DNA from: Cymbidium sinense
Lineage: Eukaryota > Streptophyta > Magnoliopsida > Asparagales > Orchidaceae
NCBI GenBank assembly: GCA_021442155.1
Contig: CM038214.1
Span: 25,321,808 to 25,385,807 of the forward strand
Length of the DNA: 64,000 nt
Direction: 5' to 3'
This document shows positions 1 through 12,209 of this stretch, in pieces. How positions within the stretch are numbered: position 1 is the first letter of the stretch; each line of letters opens with the position of its first letter. The translations under genes and the position numbers were made by a program. Under the pieces are notes generated by a model. It saw only the letters and a list, made by a program, of their open reading frames with translations. It searched no databases and had not been told where the DNA came from.

Positions 1-1495
1 TATTAATTGCTTTGGTTGTTGGCTGAACAGGATTAATACTCTACATGCTGTCTCTATGGTTTTGGTTTGTTTTACTCAGCAACACTCTCTTAAAGTTGTT
101 GATTGATTGGTGGACTTTGCCTTGAACCACCTTAATGGTTTATTATATGCATATCATCTTAATTGATGGTTGTCTCTTCTTTTTTCTCCACCGTTCAGTT
201 AAATTTGTATCTATTGCAATGTTTATCCTGGATGAGTGGTATGTATGGCTTGCTGGTTTTTGTACTCTAGCTGGTTGTTTCTTCTCTTGGATATTTGTTG
301 TTTTGGTTCTTCAGGACTCCTATGTTGGCTCCATCACGGTTGGTGGATTTACGGGTCTATGTTCATTAGCTATTTCTAACATTCTTGTTATTTGGTTTTG
401 GTGATTATGCAGGTTCTTTGCCTTCAGATACCTATTTTTATGCTCTACCTAGTTGGTTATTAATGATGGTAATGTCTACTCTGATGGAGAGAGGTTTTAA
501 CTTAACTTATGCATCACGTGGTCAATTATATGGGGTTTGCTAACTTTTGGTTTTCTGATTACATAATTCCCAGCTATGTGGTGTTGATTTTTCATTGTTT
601 CTTTGCTTATGGGCTTTGTAGTCAGCCTGAAAACCATTTTAATTCTTGCCTCTCTTATCTTTTCCCTACCATTGTTAGTCTTATGCAGACCACTGTTAAG
701 ATGCTCTTAGCTAATTCATATTCCAACCCTATCATGCTCTATCTAAATGGGTTGTCTTATAATGAGCTTGCTGCCTAATGCTGTATCTCATGAACTTCTT
801 GCATTGGTGATGGGCATCCTTTGATATGGTGTCTTATATCGAGTCTTATTTCCAGGATGGGAACCTCTTTCACATTCCGACTTTTACTGAATATCTATCT
901 ACCCTGTATTTAATTAAAATTATAGGTACTAAGGATATCAAGACTTTTATCAAATGGATGCAATACAAGTTTGTTGGCTATGATGGCTGAGATGTTTTCA
1001 CTCCCTTTTGGTTTGGTAGTAGCTCTTGTGATGTAACCCTTCTGATTTACGGATGCTCATATTTGCCTCTGCCCCAACTTGGTGTGATTGAGCCTGAGCC
1101 CTCTCTATCACAACTCTTTACTATCATTCTCAGATTATGCAGTTTTCAATTATCATTTTGTTTGTATTACCTTAACTGCACTAACTTTTTTCTATTTACA
1201 TTCTTGCAGGTGATTCTCTCTTGTCCTCTTGTAGGTTTGCTCCAGAGTGTCATGCATTCTCCCATTCAGAGCATTGGCCCTAATCTTCCATTGGCTTATT
1301 ATGTTAATCAATTTGTATCTTTTGATTGCTTTATTGTTTTCTTTTGCTTTTTTTTGTATTTAGATAGGGGATTTACTCCCTAGGCTGATTGTAGCTCGTT
1401 GAGCAATAGTTCTGGAGTTTATCCCTTTAAGGACCTTGTAACCCTCTTTTTGTGGCAATAAAATTCCCTACATGGGGTTCCCCAAAAAAAAAAAA
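1..1495 (+). mobile_element. 3' end of a LINE-like (L1-type) polyadenylated retrosequence, decayed
   Basis: This T-rich, non-satellite sequence ends in an AATAAA signal near 1459 and an A-run at about 1484-1495, directly followed by CCCTAAA repeats. That is the signature of a reverse-transcribed polyadenylated RNA. One frame around 940-1140 reads KWMQYKFVGYDG, a stop, then DVFTPFWFG and further on YGCSYLPLPQLG. This loosely resembles the zinc-binding region that ends plant L1-type LINE ORF2 proteins (pattern 'VGDG..FWFDPW'). The other open stretches (135-404, 509-778, 1063-1383) are T-rich and match no family I know. The 5' end lies outside the window. The retrosequence nature is fairly sure; the LINE assignment is tentative, and a retroposed 3' end of an ordinary gene is the alternative. 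Confidence 0.45.
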
Positions 1496-2537
1496 CCATA
1501 AACCCTAAAGCCTAAACCCCAAACCATAAACCCTAAACCATAAACCCTAAAACCTAAACACTAAAATCTAAGCTAACTCTAAACCTTAAACCCTAAAAAC
1601 AATAAACCCTAAAGCTTAAACATTAAATCCTAAACCTTAAATCCTAAACCCTAAACCCTAACCCTAAACTCAAAACCCTAAAACCCTAAACCCTAAACCC
1701 TAAACCCTAAACCCTAAACCCTAAACCCTAAACCATGAAAACCTAGAAACCTAAACCAAAACTAATAAAAACCTAACAAAAATAAAAATAAAAAAAACCT
1801 AAACCTAAATAAAATAAAATAAAAACAAAATAAAATAAAACCTAAACTAAAACATAAACCTAACCCTAAAAATAAAATAAAATAAACAAAATAATAAAAT
1901 AAAAACTTAAACTAAACTAAAAAAAATAAAATAAACCTATGAATAAAAAATCTAAATAAAATAAAATAAAATAAAATAAAAACTAAATAAAAACCTAAAC
2001 CTACATTAAAAAAAATAAAATAAAATAAATCTAATCCTAAAATAAAATAAACTAAACTAAAATAAATAAAACCTAAACCTAAACCAAAACCTAAACCTAA
2101 ACTAAAAAACAAAACCTAAAAGGAAACCTAAAATAAAACCTAAAACTTAAACTGAAGCTAAATTATAAATTAAAATTAAAATAAAATAAAACTTAAAAAA
2201 AAACTAAAAATAAACTAAAATAAAAAATGTAAATAATAATAAAAAATAAAATAAACTAAAATAAATAAAAAATAAACTAAATAAACCTAAACCTACTAGT
2301 TTACTTAATTTTTTTTTAAAAAAACCCTAAACTCTAAATCCTAAACCCTAAATCCTAAAAAACCCTAAACCTTAAACCCTAAACGCTAAAAGCATAATCC
2401 CTAAAACCCTAAACCCTAAACCCTAAACCCTGAACACTAAGCCCTATCCCTAAACCCTAAACCCCAAACCCTAAACATAAACCTAAAGTAACTAAATAAA
2501 TTAAAAAGTAAACTTAATAAACCTAAACCTAAACCCT
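1496..2537. repeat. Telomere-like T-domain, A-domain, boundary motif, T-domain
   Basis: Degenerate CCCTAAA repeats begin right after the poly(A). They include the longest clean run I saw in the window, seven perfect heptamers at about 1684-1732. From about 1740 the sequence changes to CCTAAA hexamers mixed with ATAAA. The boundary motif is at about 2295-2310, and a second CCCTAAA block at 2325-2480 leads into the conserved leader of the GRP fragment. No gene is visible. Confidence 0.9.
1684..1732 (+). repeat. Perfect telomere repeat run (CCCTAAA)7
   Basis: Seven consecutive perfect heptamers of the Arabidopsis-type telomere repeat, C-rich strand on +. Flanking repeats on both sides are degenerate, so this is an interstitial-type tract and not a functional telomere end. 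Confidence 0.9.
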
Positions 2538-2632
2538 TAGATGGGGAACCTTTGTGAACATCACGATCAAGATCTAGATTTGGTGGGTGGAGGTGAAGGC
2601 AGAGGCTTATATTGGTGGTGGGGATCTGAGGA
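2538..2632 (+). pseudogene. GRP copy 1: 5' part only, 3'-truncated
   Basis: This fragment begins at the usual 5' truncation point of the GR-RBP retrocopy (ATGGGGAACC...) and runs through the end of the RRM into the first glycine codons. It then breaks at GGGGATCTGAGG and passes into A-rich repeat. An in-frame TGA and indels make it non-coding. The partner at 14878 stops at nearly the same place, so the 3' truncation happened before block A was duplicated. Confidence 0.8.
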
Positions 2633-2879
2633 CTTAATTAAAATAAAAATAAATATAAATAAATATAAATAAATATAAAATATAAAACCCATCCTACTCA
2701 AACCAACTACCTAAAATATAAACTCTAAACCTACTAAACCTATAACCACTAAACCATAAACCTTATAACTTAAACTCTAAATCTTGCCTAAACCCAACAA
2801 CCCTAAATTTAAACCTTCCCTAAACCCTAACCCCTAAAACCTCTAAACCTAAATCTACCATGACCCTAAATAAACCCTA

Positions 2880-3085
2880 CCACTGGGCCCTCTCTGGCAC
2901 TGCCCCTAAACCATGACCCTTAAACTCCCTAAACCTCCCTGGGCCTACCACTCCCTACCAACTAACAGGCCTAAACCCTAACCTGATGACACTAGGCCCC
3001 CCATGCCAAAACCCTGGGCCAATCCTGGGCCTAACAAGATCTGGGCCCTAGACCCTGGGCCAGGCCCTGGATCCTAAACCCACTG
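2880..3085. repeat. G-shifted telomere-like patch (CCCTGGG-type)
   Basis: Here the repeats read CTGGGCC, CCTGGGCC and CTGACC where the aligned part of the duplicate (about 15230-15480) has ordinary CCCTAAACC. The change is mostly whole AAA to GGG within the heptamer. It is either a local A-to-G substitution process or a base-calling artefact. Confidence 0.7.
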
Positions 3086-6000
3086 ACCAAGACTAAACCT
3101 AACTAATAAAGAAAGATAAAATAAGATCCTGGGCTAGATAAACCTAAACCAAAAAGATAAAATCTAAGATAAAATAAATTAAACCTAAACTAATCTAAAA
3201 AATAAAATAAACCTAAGAATAAAAACCTAAACAAAATAAAACTAAGTGAAATAAAAAATAAAATACACTAGAAAACAAAATAAATACCTTAAAATAAATA
3301 AAAATAAAAATAAAATAAAACTAAAAAAAATAAAACCTAAGCTAAAATAGAAATAACATAAATATAAACCTAAAATAAAATAAACCAAACTAAAATAAAT
3401 AAAACCTAAACTTAAACCTAAAATAAACTAAACCTAAAATAAAATAAACTAAAAATAAACCTAAACCTAAACTAAAAAATAAAACATAAAAGTAAACATA
3501 AATTTAAACCCTTAACCCTTAACCTAAAAAAATAAAATAAAAACCTAAACCTAAACTTGAAATAAAAAATAAAACTTAAACCTAAAAGATAAAATAAAAT
3601 AAATCAGACTAAAAAACATAAATGTAAATAAACATAAAATAAACTAAAATAAAACCTAAACCCTAAACCCTAAACCAAAAATGCTGGCTAAACTGGACCC
3701 TAAACTTAAAACATAAACACTAAACCCTAAAATGTAGACCCAAAGCTACTAACCACTCCTACCCACAAACCCTAAACCTAAAACCAACCCTAACCCTAAA
3801 TCCAAAAATAAAATAAAAGCCTTAAACGCTAGACCCCAACCCTAAATCCTAAACCACAAACCCTAAAGGCTAAAACATAAACCTAAACTAAATAACCCTA
3901 AACTTAAACCTAAACCCTAATAACCAAAACAAAAGAAATAAAAGCCCTAAAACCTAAACCCTAAACCCTAAACCCTAAACACTAAATACTAAATCTTAAA
4001 TCCTTAAAAGCTAAAAATCTAAACCTAAACTAAATAAAAGCTAAAAAAAATAAGAAAACCTAAACAAAAATAATATAAAAAATAAAAATAAAGAATAACA
4101 TAAACTAAATGCTAAACTTAAACCTAAAAGATAAAATAAAAAAAATAAAACTAAAAATAAAAAAATAACAACAAAAAATAAAAAATAAAACCTAAATAAA
4201 ATAAAAGTAAACTTAAAATAAAACTAAATAAACCTAATGTAAAATAATATAAAATTGAATAAAATCTAAAAAAGTGAATAATTAACCTAAAAAGAAAACA
4301 TAAATATAAATAAAAAAAACCTAAACCCTAAACTAAAAAAAATCTAAACTTAAATCAAAACTAAGATAAATTAAACAAAAATAAATAAAAAATAAATAAA
4401 TAAACCTAAACAAACCAGTTTACTTAATTTTAAAAATTTAAAAAAAATTTTAAAAAATCATAACCCTAAACCCTAAAATAAACATTAAATCTTAAAGTTT
4501 AAACCGTAAACCAACAACCCTAAACCCTAAAACCCTAAACTTAAACTCTAAACCTTAAACCATAAAACTTTAAATGCTAAACCCCAAACCCTAAACTCTA
4601 AAACCTACAACCCTAAACCTAAAATCCTAAACCCTAAACCCTAAACCTTAAAACCTAAAAACCTAAAAAGCTAAACCTAAATTAAATAAAACCTAAAAAA
4701 AAAAATCTAAACCTAAATAAAATAAAATAAATTAATTAAAAATCAAGACTTAAATCGAACCTTAAACCTAAAAATAAAATAAAAAAATAGAAACTAAACT
4801 CAAATGAAATAAATAAAAAGCTAAACTAAACTAAAAAAATAAAATAAACTGAAAAATATAAAACCTAAATAAAATAAAAACTAAACATAAAATAAAAAGA
4901 AAATAAACCTAAAATAAAATAAAATAAAAGCTAAATATAATCCTAAACCTAAAAAATAAACCTAAAAATAAATAAAAAAATAGAACATAAACCCTAAACT
5001 AAAAAAAACAAAACCTAAAATAAAAATAAAATAAATCTAAATCTAAACTAAGATAAATTAAACTATAATAAATAAAACCTAAACCTAAACCTCAAATAAA
5101 CTAAACCCTAAACTAAATTAAATAAAATTAAACTAAAATAACTTATACCTAAACTAAAAAATAAAACCTAAAAATAAATCTAAAATGAAAACCTAAAACC
5201 TAAACCTAAAATAATAAAATAAAAACCTAAACATAAAAATAAAAAAATAAATAAAAATAAAACTAAACTAAATATTAAACGTAAACTTAATCTAAACTGA
5301 AAAAAATAAACTAAAATAAAAAACCTAAACTAAAATAATTAAACTAAACAAATAAAATTAAAAATAAACCTAAATAAAAATAAAAATAATATATAAATAA
5401 ATAAAAGAAACTAAATAAACCTAGGCACTTGCTTAATTTAAGAAAACCCTAAACCTTAACTCTAAACCCTAAAACTAACTAAACCTAAAACCCTAAATCC
5501 TAAACCCAAAAACCAACCTACCAAACCCTAACCCACCTTGCTAAATCCTACCACTAACCTCACTAAACCATAAACCCTAAACTAAATTGTAGCCCTAAGA
5601 TGCTAAATCTTAACCCAAACCTAACCCTAAACCCCAAAAGATCCTAAACCCTAAACCTAAACTGAGATTAGGCCCTAAACCATAAAGACATGCCCCCCAC
5701 CTGACCTGACCACAAACCCTAAACTGAAACCTAAAACTCTAAATCCTAGAGCCAAACACTAATCCTTAAACCCTAAACTGAGCCCAAACCATAAACCCTA
5801 GACCCTAAACCCTAAAAGACCCTAAAACCATAAACCACAACCCTAAACCCTAAAACTTGACCAAAGCTAAACTAAATAGAACAAAAATAAAATAAATAAA
5901 TAAACTTCAACTAAAATAAAATAAAAAACCTAAACCTAAACCTAAATCAGAAATAAAATAAAATAAAAATAAAAAAAGATCAAAGAAATATAAACCTAAA

Positions 6001-6812
6001 CTAAACTAAAATAAAATAAGCAGAATAAAACCTATATAATAAAAAAACTAAATGTAAAATAAAATAAAAGAAACTTATAATAAAATAAAATAAAACTAAA
6101 CAAAACTTAAACCTAAAAAATAAACTTAAAAATAAAAAAACTAAAACTTAAACCCTAAACTAAAAAAAAACCAAACCTAAAATAAAAATAAAATAAACAA
6201 AATAAAATAAACTAGACCTGAAATAAAATAAACTAAACTAAAATATATAAAACCTAAAGAAAACTAAACCTTTACCTAAACCTAAACTAAATAAAATAAA
6301 ATAAACTACAAATAATGCTAAACCTAAAATAAAAAATAAAACCTAAAAATTAACCTTAAAAAAACCTAAAACCAAACCTAAAAAAAGAAAATAAAAACCT
6401 AAACCTAAACCTAAAAATAAAATAATGAAACTTGAACATAAAAAAAAAATTAAAACTCAACTAAAAAAATCAACCTAAACTTAAACCTAAACCTAAACCT
6501 AAGAAAGAAACTAAAATAAAAAACATAAAATAAAATAAATAAACCTAAAATAAATAAAGGAAACTAAATAAAAATAAAAAATAAACATAAATAAAAATAT
6601 AAAATAAAATAAACTAAAATAAATAAAAAATAAACTAATTAAACCTAAACCTATCGATTTACTTAATTTTAAAAAAAGCCCTAAATCGTGAGCTAACCCT
6701 AAACCCTAACCTTAAACCCTAAACCCTAAAACCCTAAAGCCTAAATCCCTAAACCCTAAACCCTAAACCCTAAACCCTAAAACTTTAAAACCTAAACTTA
6801 AACTAAATAAAA

Positions 6813-6833
6813 CTATATATATATATATATATA
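6813..6833. repeat. (TA)n microsatellite
   Basis: About ten consecutive TA dinucleotides sit at the start of an A-domain. This is a plain microsatellite. Confidence 0.9.
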
Positions 6834-7017
6834 ACTTACACCTAAATAAAATAAAATTAATAAAATGACATAAAAACCTAAACTAAAACCTAAACCTAAA
6901 AAATCAAATAAAATTAACTAACAAAAATAAACTAATACAAAATAAAAAAAAACCTAAACTAAGCTGAAAAATTAAATAAACCTAAGAATAAAAACTAAAA
7001 TAAAATAAAAACTAAAG

Positions 7018-7223
7018 AAAGGCTGATTCAAACTACTGCTTATGGAAATATGTCTTTATAGTAGAGACGATTCTAGCTATCTAAAGTTTTTAATTTGATA
7101 AATGTGTGCTCATTTTTTATCTATGTCATCGCTTGTGTCCTAGAAAACATAGTGTGTTACTTGGTTGATGAAATCAAAAAGAAGAAATGTTGAATCTAAA
7201 TTTGCTCTCTGTTAAAAAAAAAA
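7018..7223 (+). pseudogene. GRP copy 2: 3'UTR only
   Basis: This copy starts inside the GRP 3'UTR, at GGCTGATTCAAAC just after the normal stop position, and is complete from there to the poly(A) run at about 7214-7223. All coding sequence is missing and the upstream side is A-domain. It lies in the 5.45-9.64 kb stretch that has no partner in the second duplication copy. Confidence 0.85.
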
Positions 7224-9870
7224 CTAAAAACCCTAAACCCTACACTAAAACTTGAACCCTAATACTTAAAACCTAAACCCTAAAAACACTAAACCCTAAA
7301 CCCTAAACCCTAAAACACTAAACCATAAACCCTAAAGCTAAAACCTAAACCATAATTCCTAAACTCTAAACCCTAAAAGCCCTAAACCCTAAACCCAAAA
7401 CTCTAAAACCTAAACCCTAAACCCTACAGCACTAAACCCTAAACCCTAAAAACTAAACCGTCAACCCGAAAAACTAAACCCTAAACCCTAACCTCAAACC
7501 CAAAAAAGCTCCTAAACCTTAAACCATATACCATAAACCATAAACCTGAAAAAGCTAAAATCCCAATCCTAAACTAAATAAAACCTAAAAGTAAAATAAA
7601 TAAAAAAACCTAAACCAAAATAAAATAATAAAATAAAATAGAATGAAAGCATAAACTAAAACTTAAACCTAATCCTAAACCAAAAAAGAAAATAAAATAA
7701 AAAATAAAACTAAACTAAAATAAAATAAATAAAAACCTAAACATAACTAAATGAATAAAAAAACATAAATAAAATAAAAACTAAACCTGAAATAAAAATA
7801 AAATAAACCTAAAAAAAGATAAAAACTAAATAATAAACAAAACCTAAAAAATAAACCTAAAAATAAATAAAAAATAAAACCTAAACCCTAAACTAAAGAA
7901 AAAACCTAAACCTAAACTTAAATTAAACTAAGATAAATAAAACCTAAACCTAAACCTAAACCTAAACATTAAAATAAAATAAACTAAAAGTAAACTTAAT
8001 CCTAAACTAAAAAATAAAACATAAAAACAAACCTAAAATAAAAATTTGAAACCTAAACCTAAAAAAAATAAAATAAAATCTTTAAACTAACCTAAATAAA
8101 ATAAAAAACCTAAACCTAAAATAAAATAAAAAATAAACTAAATTAAAAAAAAATATACCTAACTAAACCTAAAATGAAAACTAATATAAAAACCTCAACA
8201 AAATAAATAAACCTAAAATAAAAAAAACAATAAAAAATAAAATAATCCTAAATCAAAATAAAAAAATAAATAAACTAAAATAAATAAAAGTAAACTAAAT
8301 AAACCTAAACACTGGTTTTTAATTTAACAAAACTAAAAATTTAAAAAATAAAATGAATAAATAACTCTAATCTTAAATGACCACCACTCCAGGCCCTAAA
8401 ACCCTACCCTAAAACCCTAAACCTTACTCCAGGCCCTGGGCCTAAACCCTAAAACACCAGGCCACACCTGAGCACTAAATCTTTAAACCTAAATCCTACC
8501 CACTGGCTGGATGCCACTGACTCACCATGATCTCCAAACTGAGCCACCAACCTAAACTAACCATAAACCCTAAACCATAATTCCTAAAACCCTAAACCCT
8601 AAATCCTAAACTAACCATGTATTAAACCTTGTGCCCTTAACCCTAAACGTTACCCTACCACATCCTAAACTGACTAAATCCTAAACCCAGCTAACCTAAA
8701 CCATAAACCTTTAAAACCCTAAATCTTAAAGCATAAATAGTAAATCCTACAACCTAAACCCCAAACCCCAACCCTATACCCTGAACCTTGAAATCCTAAA
8801 CCCTAAAACCCTAAATGCTAAATCATAAACCCTAAACCTTAAACCCTAAAAATCAAAAAACCAAAACCTAAACTAAATAAAACCTAAAACTAAAATAAAT
8901 AAATAAACCTAAACTTAAATAAATTAAAAAATAAAATAAAATAAAAGCCAAAACTAAAACCTAAACCTAAACCTAAAAATAAAATAAAATAAACTAATAT
9001 AATTAATCTAATATAAAATCAATAGTAACCTAAACTAAACTTAAAAGTAAAATAAATCTAAGAATGAAAAACCTATATAAAATAAAAATTAATGCAAAAT
9101 ATAAATAAAATAAACCTAAAATAAATCTAAAATAAAATAAAATAAAAATTAAATAAAAAGATAAACCTAAAAAATAAACTTAAAATTAAAACCTAAACAC
9201 TAAACTATAAAAAACCTAAACCTAAAATAAAAATAAAATAAACTAAACCTAAACTAAAAGAAACTAAACTAAAATAAATAAAACTCAAACCTAAACTTAA
9301 AGTAAACAAAACCTAAACCTAAACCTAAACTAAATAAAATAAAATAAACTAAAAATAAACCAAAACCTAAACTAAAAAATAAAACCTAAAAATAAACCTA
9401 AAATAAAAACCTAAAAAAATTAAATAAAACCTAAACCTAAACCTAAAAATAAAAAATGAAACCTTAAACAAAAAAAGAAAATAAAAAACACACTAAAATT
9501 AAACCTAAATCCTAAAGATAAACTAAAATAAACTAAACCTAAAAGAAATAAACTAAACTAAATAAAATAAATAAACATAAATAAAAATAAAAAATAAAAT
9601 AAACTAAAATAAATAAAAAATAAACTAAATTAACTAAATTAACCTAAACCTGCCAGCTTACTTAATTAAAGAAATCCTAAACTCTAAGCTAACCCTAAAC
9701 CCAAAACCATAAACCATAAAAACCTCTACACCCAAAACCCTAAACCATAAAAGTATAAACTATAAAACCCTAAACCCTAAACCCTAAAGCAAAACCTAAA
9801 GTAACAAAATAAATTAAAAAATTAACCTAAACCCCAAAACCTAATAAACCTAAACATAAACCTAAACCTT
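7224..9870. repeat. Compound satellite, two units plus GRP leader
   Basis: CCCTAAA block 7225-7540, A-domain to about 8320 with a degenerate boundary motif, CCCTAAA block 8360-8860 with a G-shifted patch at about 8385-8540, then A-domain to about 9645. The boundary reads CAGCTTACTTAATT near 9655, followed by a CCCTAAA block and the leader (AAAGTAACAAAATAAATT) before GRP copy 3. Nothing codes. Confidence 0.85.
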
Positions 9871-10361
9871 AAGAATGGGCAGAACCCTGGCAGTGAGAAC
9901 ATCACCATCAACCAGGCTAAGTCTAGATATTACGGTTGAGGTGAAGGCGAAGGCGGTGATTATCGCAGTGGTGGTGGGGGATCTGGAGGTGGTGGTGGAT
10001 ATGGACGTGGTGGTTGAAGCAGTGGTGGTCATGGAGGCGAGAGGAGCGATGGAGGTTACAACCGTGGTGGTGGCGGGGAGAGAGATCAGGGATATGATGG
10101 TGCATCTCGCTACTCGAGAAGCTAAGGTGGTTCTGATGGGAACTACAGAAACTGAAGAACAGTTGATCTGATCTGATGCTTATAGAACTGTGTCTTTACA
10201 TTAGAGACGATTCTAGTTATCTAGGGTTTTTGATTTGCTCTATGCATGCTCATTTTTTATCTACGTCGTCACTTCTATCTTAGAAAACTTGGTGTGTTAC
10301 TTGGTTGACGAAATCGAAAAGAAGAAATGTTGAATCTGAATTTATTCTATGTTAAAAAAAA
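9871..10361 (+). pseudogene. GRP copy 3: full-length 5'-truncated GR-RBP retrocopy (reference copy)
   Basis: In the frame starting at 9871 this reads KNGQ..., NITINQAKSR, then a Gly-rich tail (YRSGGGGSGGGGGYG, GYNRGGGGERDQGYDG) and ends NYRN with a stop at 10153-10155. That is the C-terminal edge of an RRM plus the Gly/Arg/Tyr tail of a plant GRP7-type RNA-binding protein, which in intact form is a small nuclear/cytoplasmic RNA chaperone and splicing regulator. The RRM core, with its RNP1 and RNP2 motifs, is absent. The frame is retained over 94 codons but carries in-frame stops, the first at 9937-9939. The 3'UTR (10156-10352) and poly(A) (10353-10361) follow without break, so the source was an mRNA. 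The same frame has no initiator; the apparent ATG at 9875 is out of frame. It is non-coding. Confidence 0.9.
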
Positions 10362-12209
10362 CCAAATCCCTAAACCCTAAACTAAAACCTAAAACTAACC
10401 CTAAAACCTAAACCCTAAACCTTAAACCTTAAAAATCCTAAACCTTAAACCCTAAACTCAAAACCTAAAAAAAAATCTCTCAACCCTAAGCCCTAAACTA
10501 ATCCTAAACATTAAACCCTCAAAAGATAAAAACCTAAACCTAAACTAAATTAAAATAAAAATAAAATAAAAAACATAAAAAATAAACAAAAATAAAAAAC
10601 CTAAACTAAAATTTACTAACATAAAATGAATAAATTATATTAAACAAAAATAAGAAAATAAACCTAAATAAATAAATAAAATAATCTAAATAAACCTAAA
10701 CCTATCAGTTACATAATTATTTTAAAAAAAACCCTAAACCCTAAACCCTAAACACTAAACACTAAATCCTAAATCTGCTACTCTAACCATAAGGCTAAAC
10801 CCAGCCCTAACCCTAACCTACACCCTACCCTAAATCCTAAACCCTAAACCCTAAACCCTAAACCTTAAACTTAAACCTAAACTAACTAAACCTAACTTTA
10901 AACCCTAAACACTAAACCTGGGGCTAAACCCTAAACCCTAAACCCTAATCCTTCTAACCCTAAACCTGAGCCTAACCCTAAACTGGGCCTAAACCCTAAA
11001 CTCTAAACCCTAAAACCCCACTAGGCCTGCTAAACCCTACCCTACCCTAACTGACAACCCAGGCTTTAAACCTCAGATCTTTGTAAATCCACTGTGCCTA
11101 AACCATAAACCCTAAACCCTAAAAGATAAAATTAAAGCTAAACTTAATATAACCTAGAAATAATTATTTAAAAAAATATAAACCTAAACTTAAAAATAAA
11201 ATAAAATAAAGATAAAATAAAATAAATAAAAACCTAAAGTAAACTAAAAATAACATAAATTGAAGAATAAAAAACTTAAATAAAATAAAAATTAAACATA
11301 AAATAAAAATGAAATAAACCTAAAATAAAAAAAAAACTAAATAAAAACTAAACCTAAAAAATAAACCTAAAAATAAAAACTAAAAATAAATAGAAAATAA
11401 AACCTAAACCATAAACTATAAAAAAACATAAACCTAAAATAAAAATTAACTAAACAAAATAAAATAAACCTAAACTAAAATAAACTAAACTAAAATAAAT
11501 AAAACCAAAACATAAACCTAAAATAAACTAAACCTAAACCTAAACCTAGACTAAATAAAATAAAAGAATCTTAAAATAAACTTAAACTTAAACAACTAAA
11601 ACTAAAAGTAAAACCTAAAACATAAAACCTAAACCTAAGAAAATAAAATAAAATAAACCTAAACCTTTAAAAAAAATAAAACCTAAACCTAAAAATAAAA
11701 TAAAAATAAAACACAACAAAAAAATAAACCTAAACCTAAACCTAAACTTAAAAAATAAACTAAAATAGAAAACCTAAACTAAATAAATAAACCTAAAATA
11801 AATAAGCTAAACTAAATAAAATTAAAAATGAACCTAAATAGAAATAAAAATTACAATAAACTAAAATAAATATTAAATATACTAAATAAACCTAAACTTA
11901 ATGCTTTACTTATTTAAAAAAAAAATTAAACCTTAAATCCTAAACTCTAAACCCTAAACCCTAAGCCCTAAACCCTAAAAATACAACCCTAAACCCTAAA
12001 CCATAAATCATAAATCCTAGAAAAACCTTAAACTCTAAACCCTAAACCCTAACCCTAAACTCTCAGAACATAAACCTTAAAACCCTAAACTCTAAACTAT
12101 AAACCCTAACCTTAAACCCTAAACCCTAAACCCCAAACCCTAAACTGAAACCTAATGTAACTAAATAAATTAAAAAATAAACCTAAACCTAAACCTAAAC
12201 CTAAACCCT
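10362..12209. repeat. Compound satellite between GRP copies 3 and 4
   Basis: CCCTAAA block to about 10530, an unusually short A-domain (10530-10700), a boundary near 10700, a CCCTAAA block with mild G-shifted variants (10950-11110), a full A-domain (11130-11900), then a CCCTAAA block and the leader. No gene is visible. Confidence 0.85.

Larger units (their letters stand above)
1790..5450. repeat. Segmental duplication block A, copy 1
   Basis: This block matches 14105-18010 in order. Shared landmarks include a rare CCTATGAATA string (about 1937 and 14268), a GRP fragment cut at the same 3' point (2538 and 14878), a block reading ACTAAATAC...AAAAGCTAAAAATCT (about 3985 and 16470), and a stretch with AAATCGAACCTTAAACC (about 4752 and 17279). 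The offset grows smoothly from about 12.3 to 12.55 kb, as expected for one duplication followed by small indels. Confidence 0.75.
2633..7017. repeat. Compound satellite: several A/T-domain units, no gene
   Basis: Alternating CCCTAAA blocks (about 2750-2870, 3655-4010, 4440-4660, 5440-5870, 6675-6790) and A-rich CCTAAA/ATAAA blocks. Boundary motifs lie near 4415, 5428 (degenerate) and 6653. A patch at 2880-3085, and more weakly 5500-5850, is rich in CTGGGCC- and CTGACC-like variants. No coding region is visible. Confidence 0.85.

Noticed and set aside
1684..1732. A functional telomere end
   Set aside because: Only seven clean heptamers, flanked on both sides by degenerate repeats and retrosequence; the array is interstitial as seen here.
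1912..2112. Phe/Leu/Tyr-rich minus-strand ORFs in A-domains (also 19651-19965, 33749-33934, 56090-56284)
   Set aside because: These are translations of TTTAT/TTTAGG low-complexity sequence. They mimic membrane proteins by composition only.
9923..10105. His-rich antisense open frames over GRP copies (also 12201-12506, 22322-22543, 26972-27256, 28616-28873, 48449-48727)
   Set aside because: They are the reverse reading of GGT/GTG repeats in the Gly tail (GTG becomes CAC). They recur only because the GRP copies recur, and their starts and ends do not agree between copies.
9875..10171. Val-rich plus-strand ORFs starting at the ATG of AAGAATGGG (also 12214, 20632, 26975, 44830)
   Set aside because: The ATG is out of frame with the GR-RBP reading (AAG AAT GGG). 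The Val-rich product is GGTGGT read in the +1 frame.
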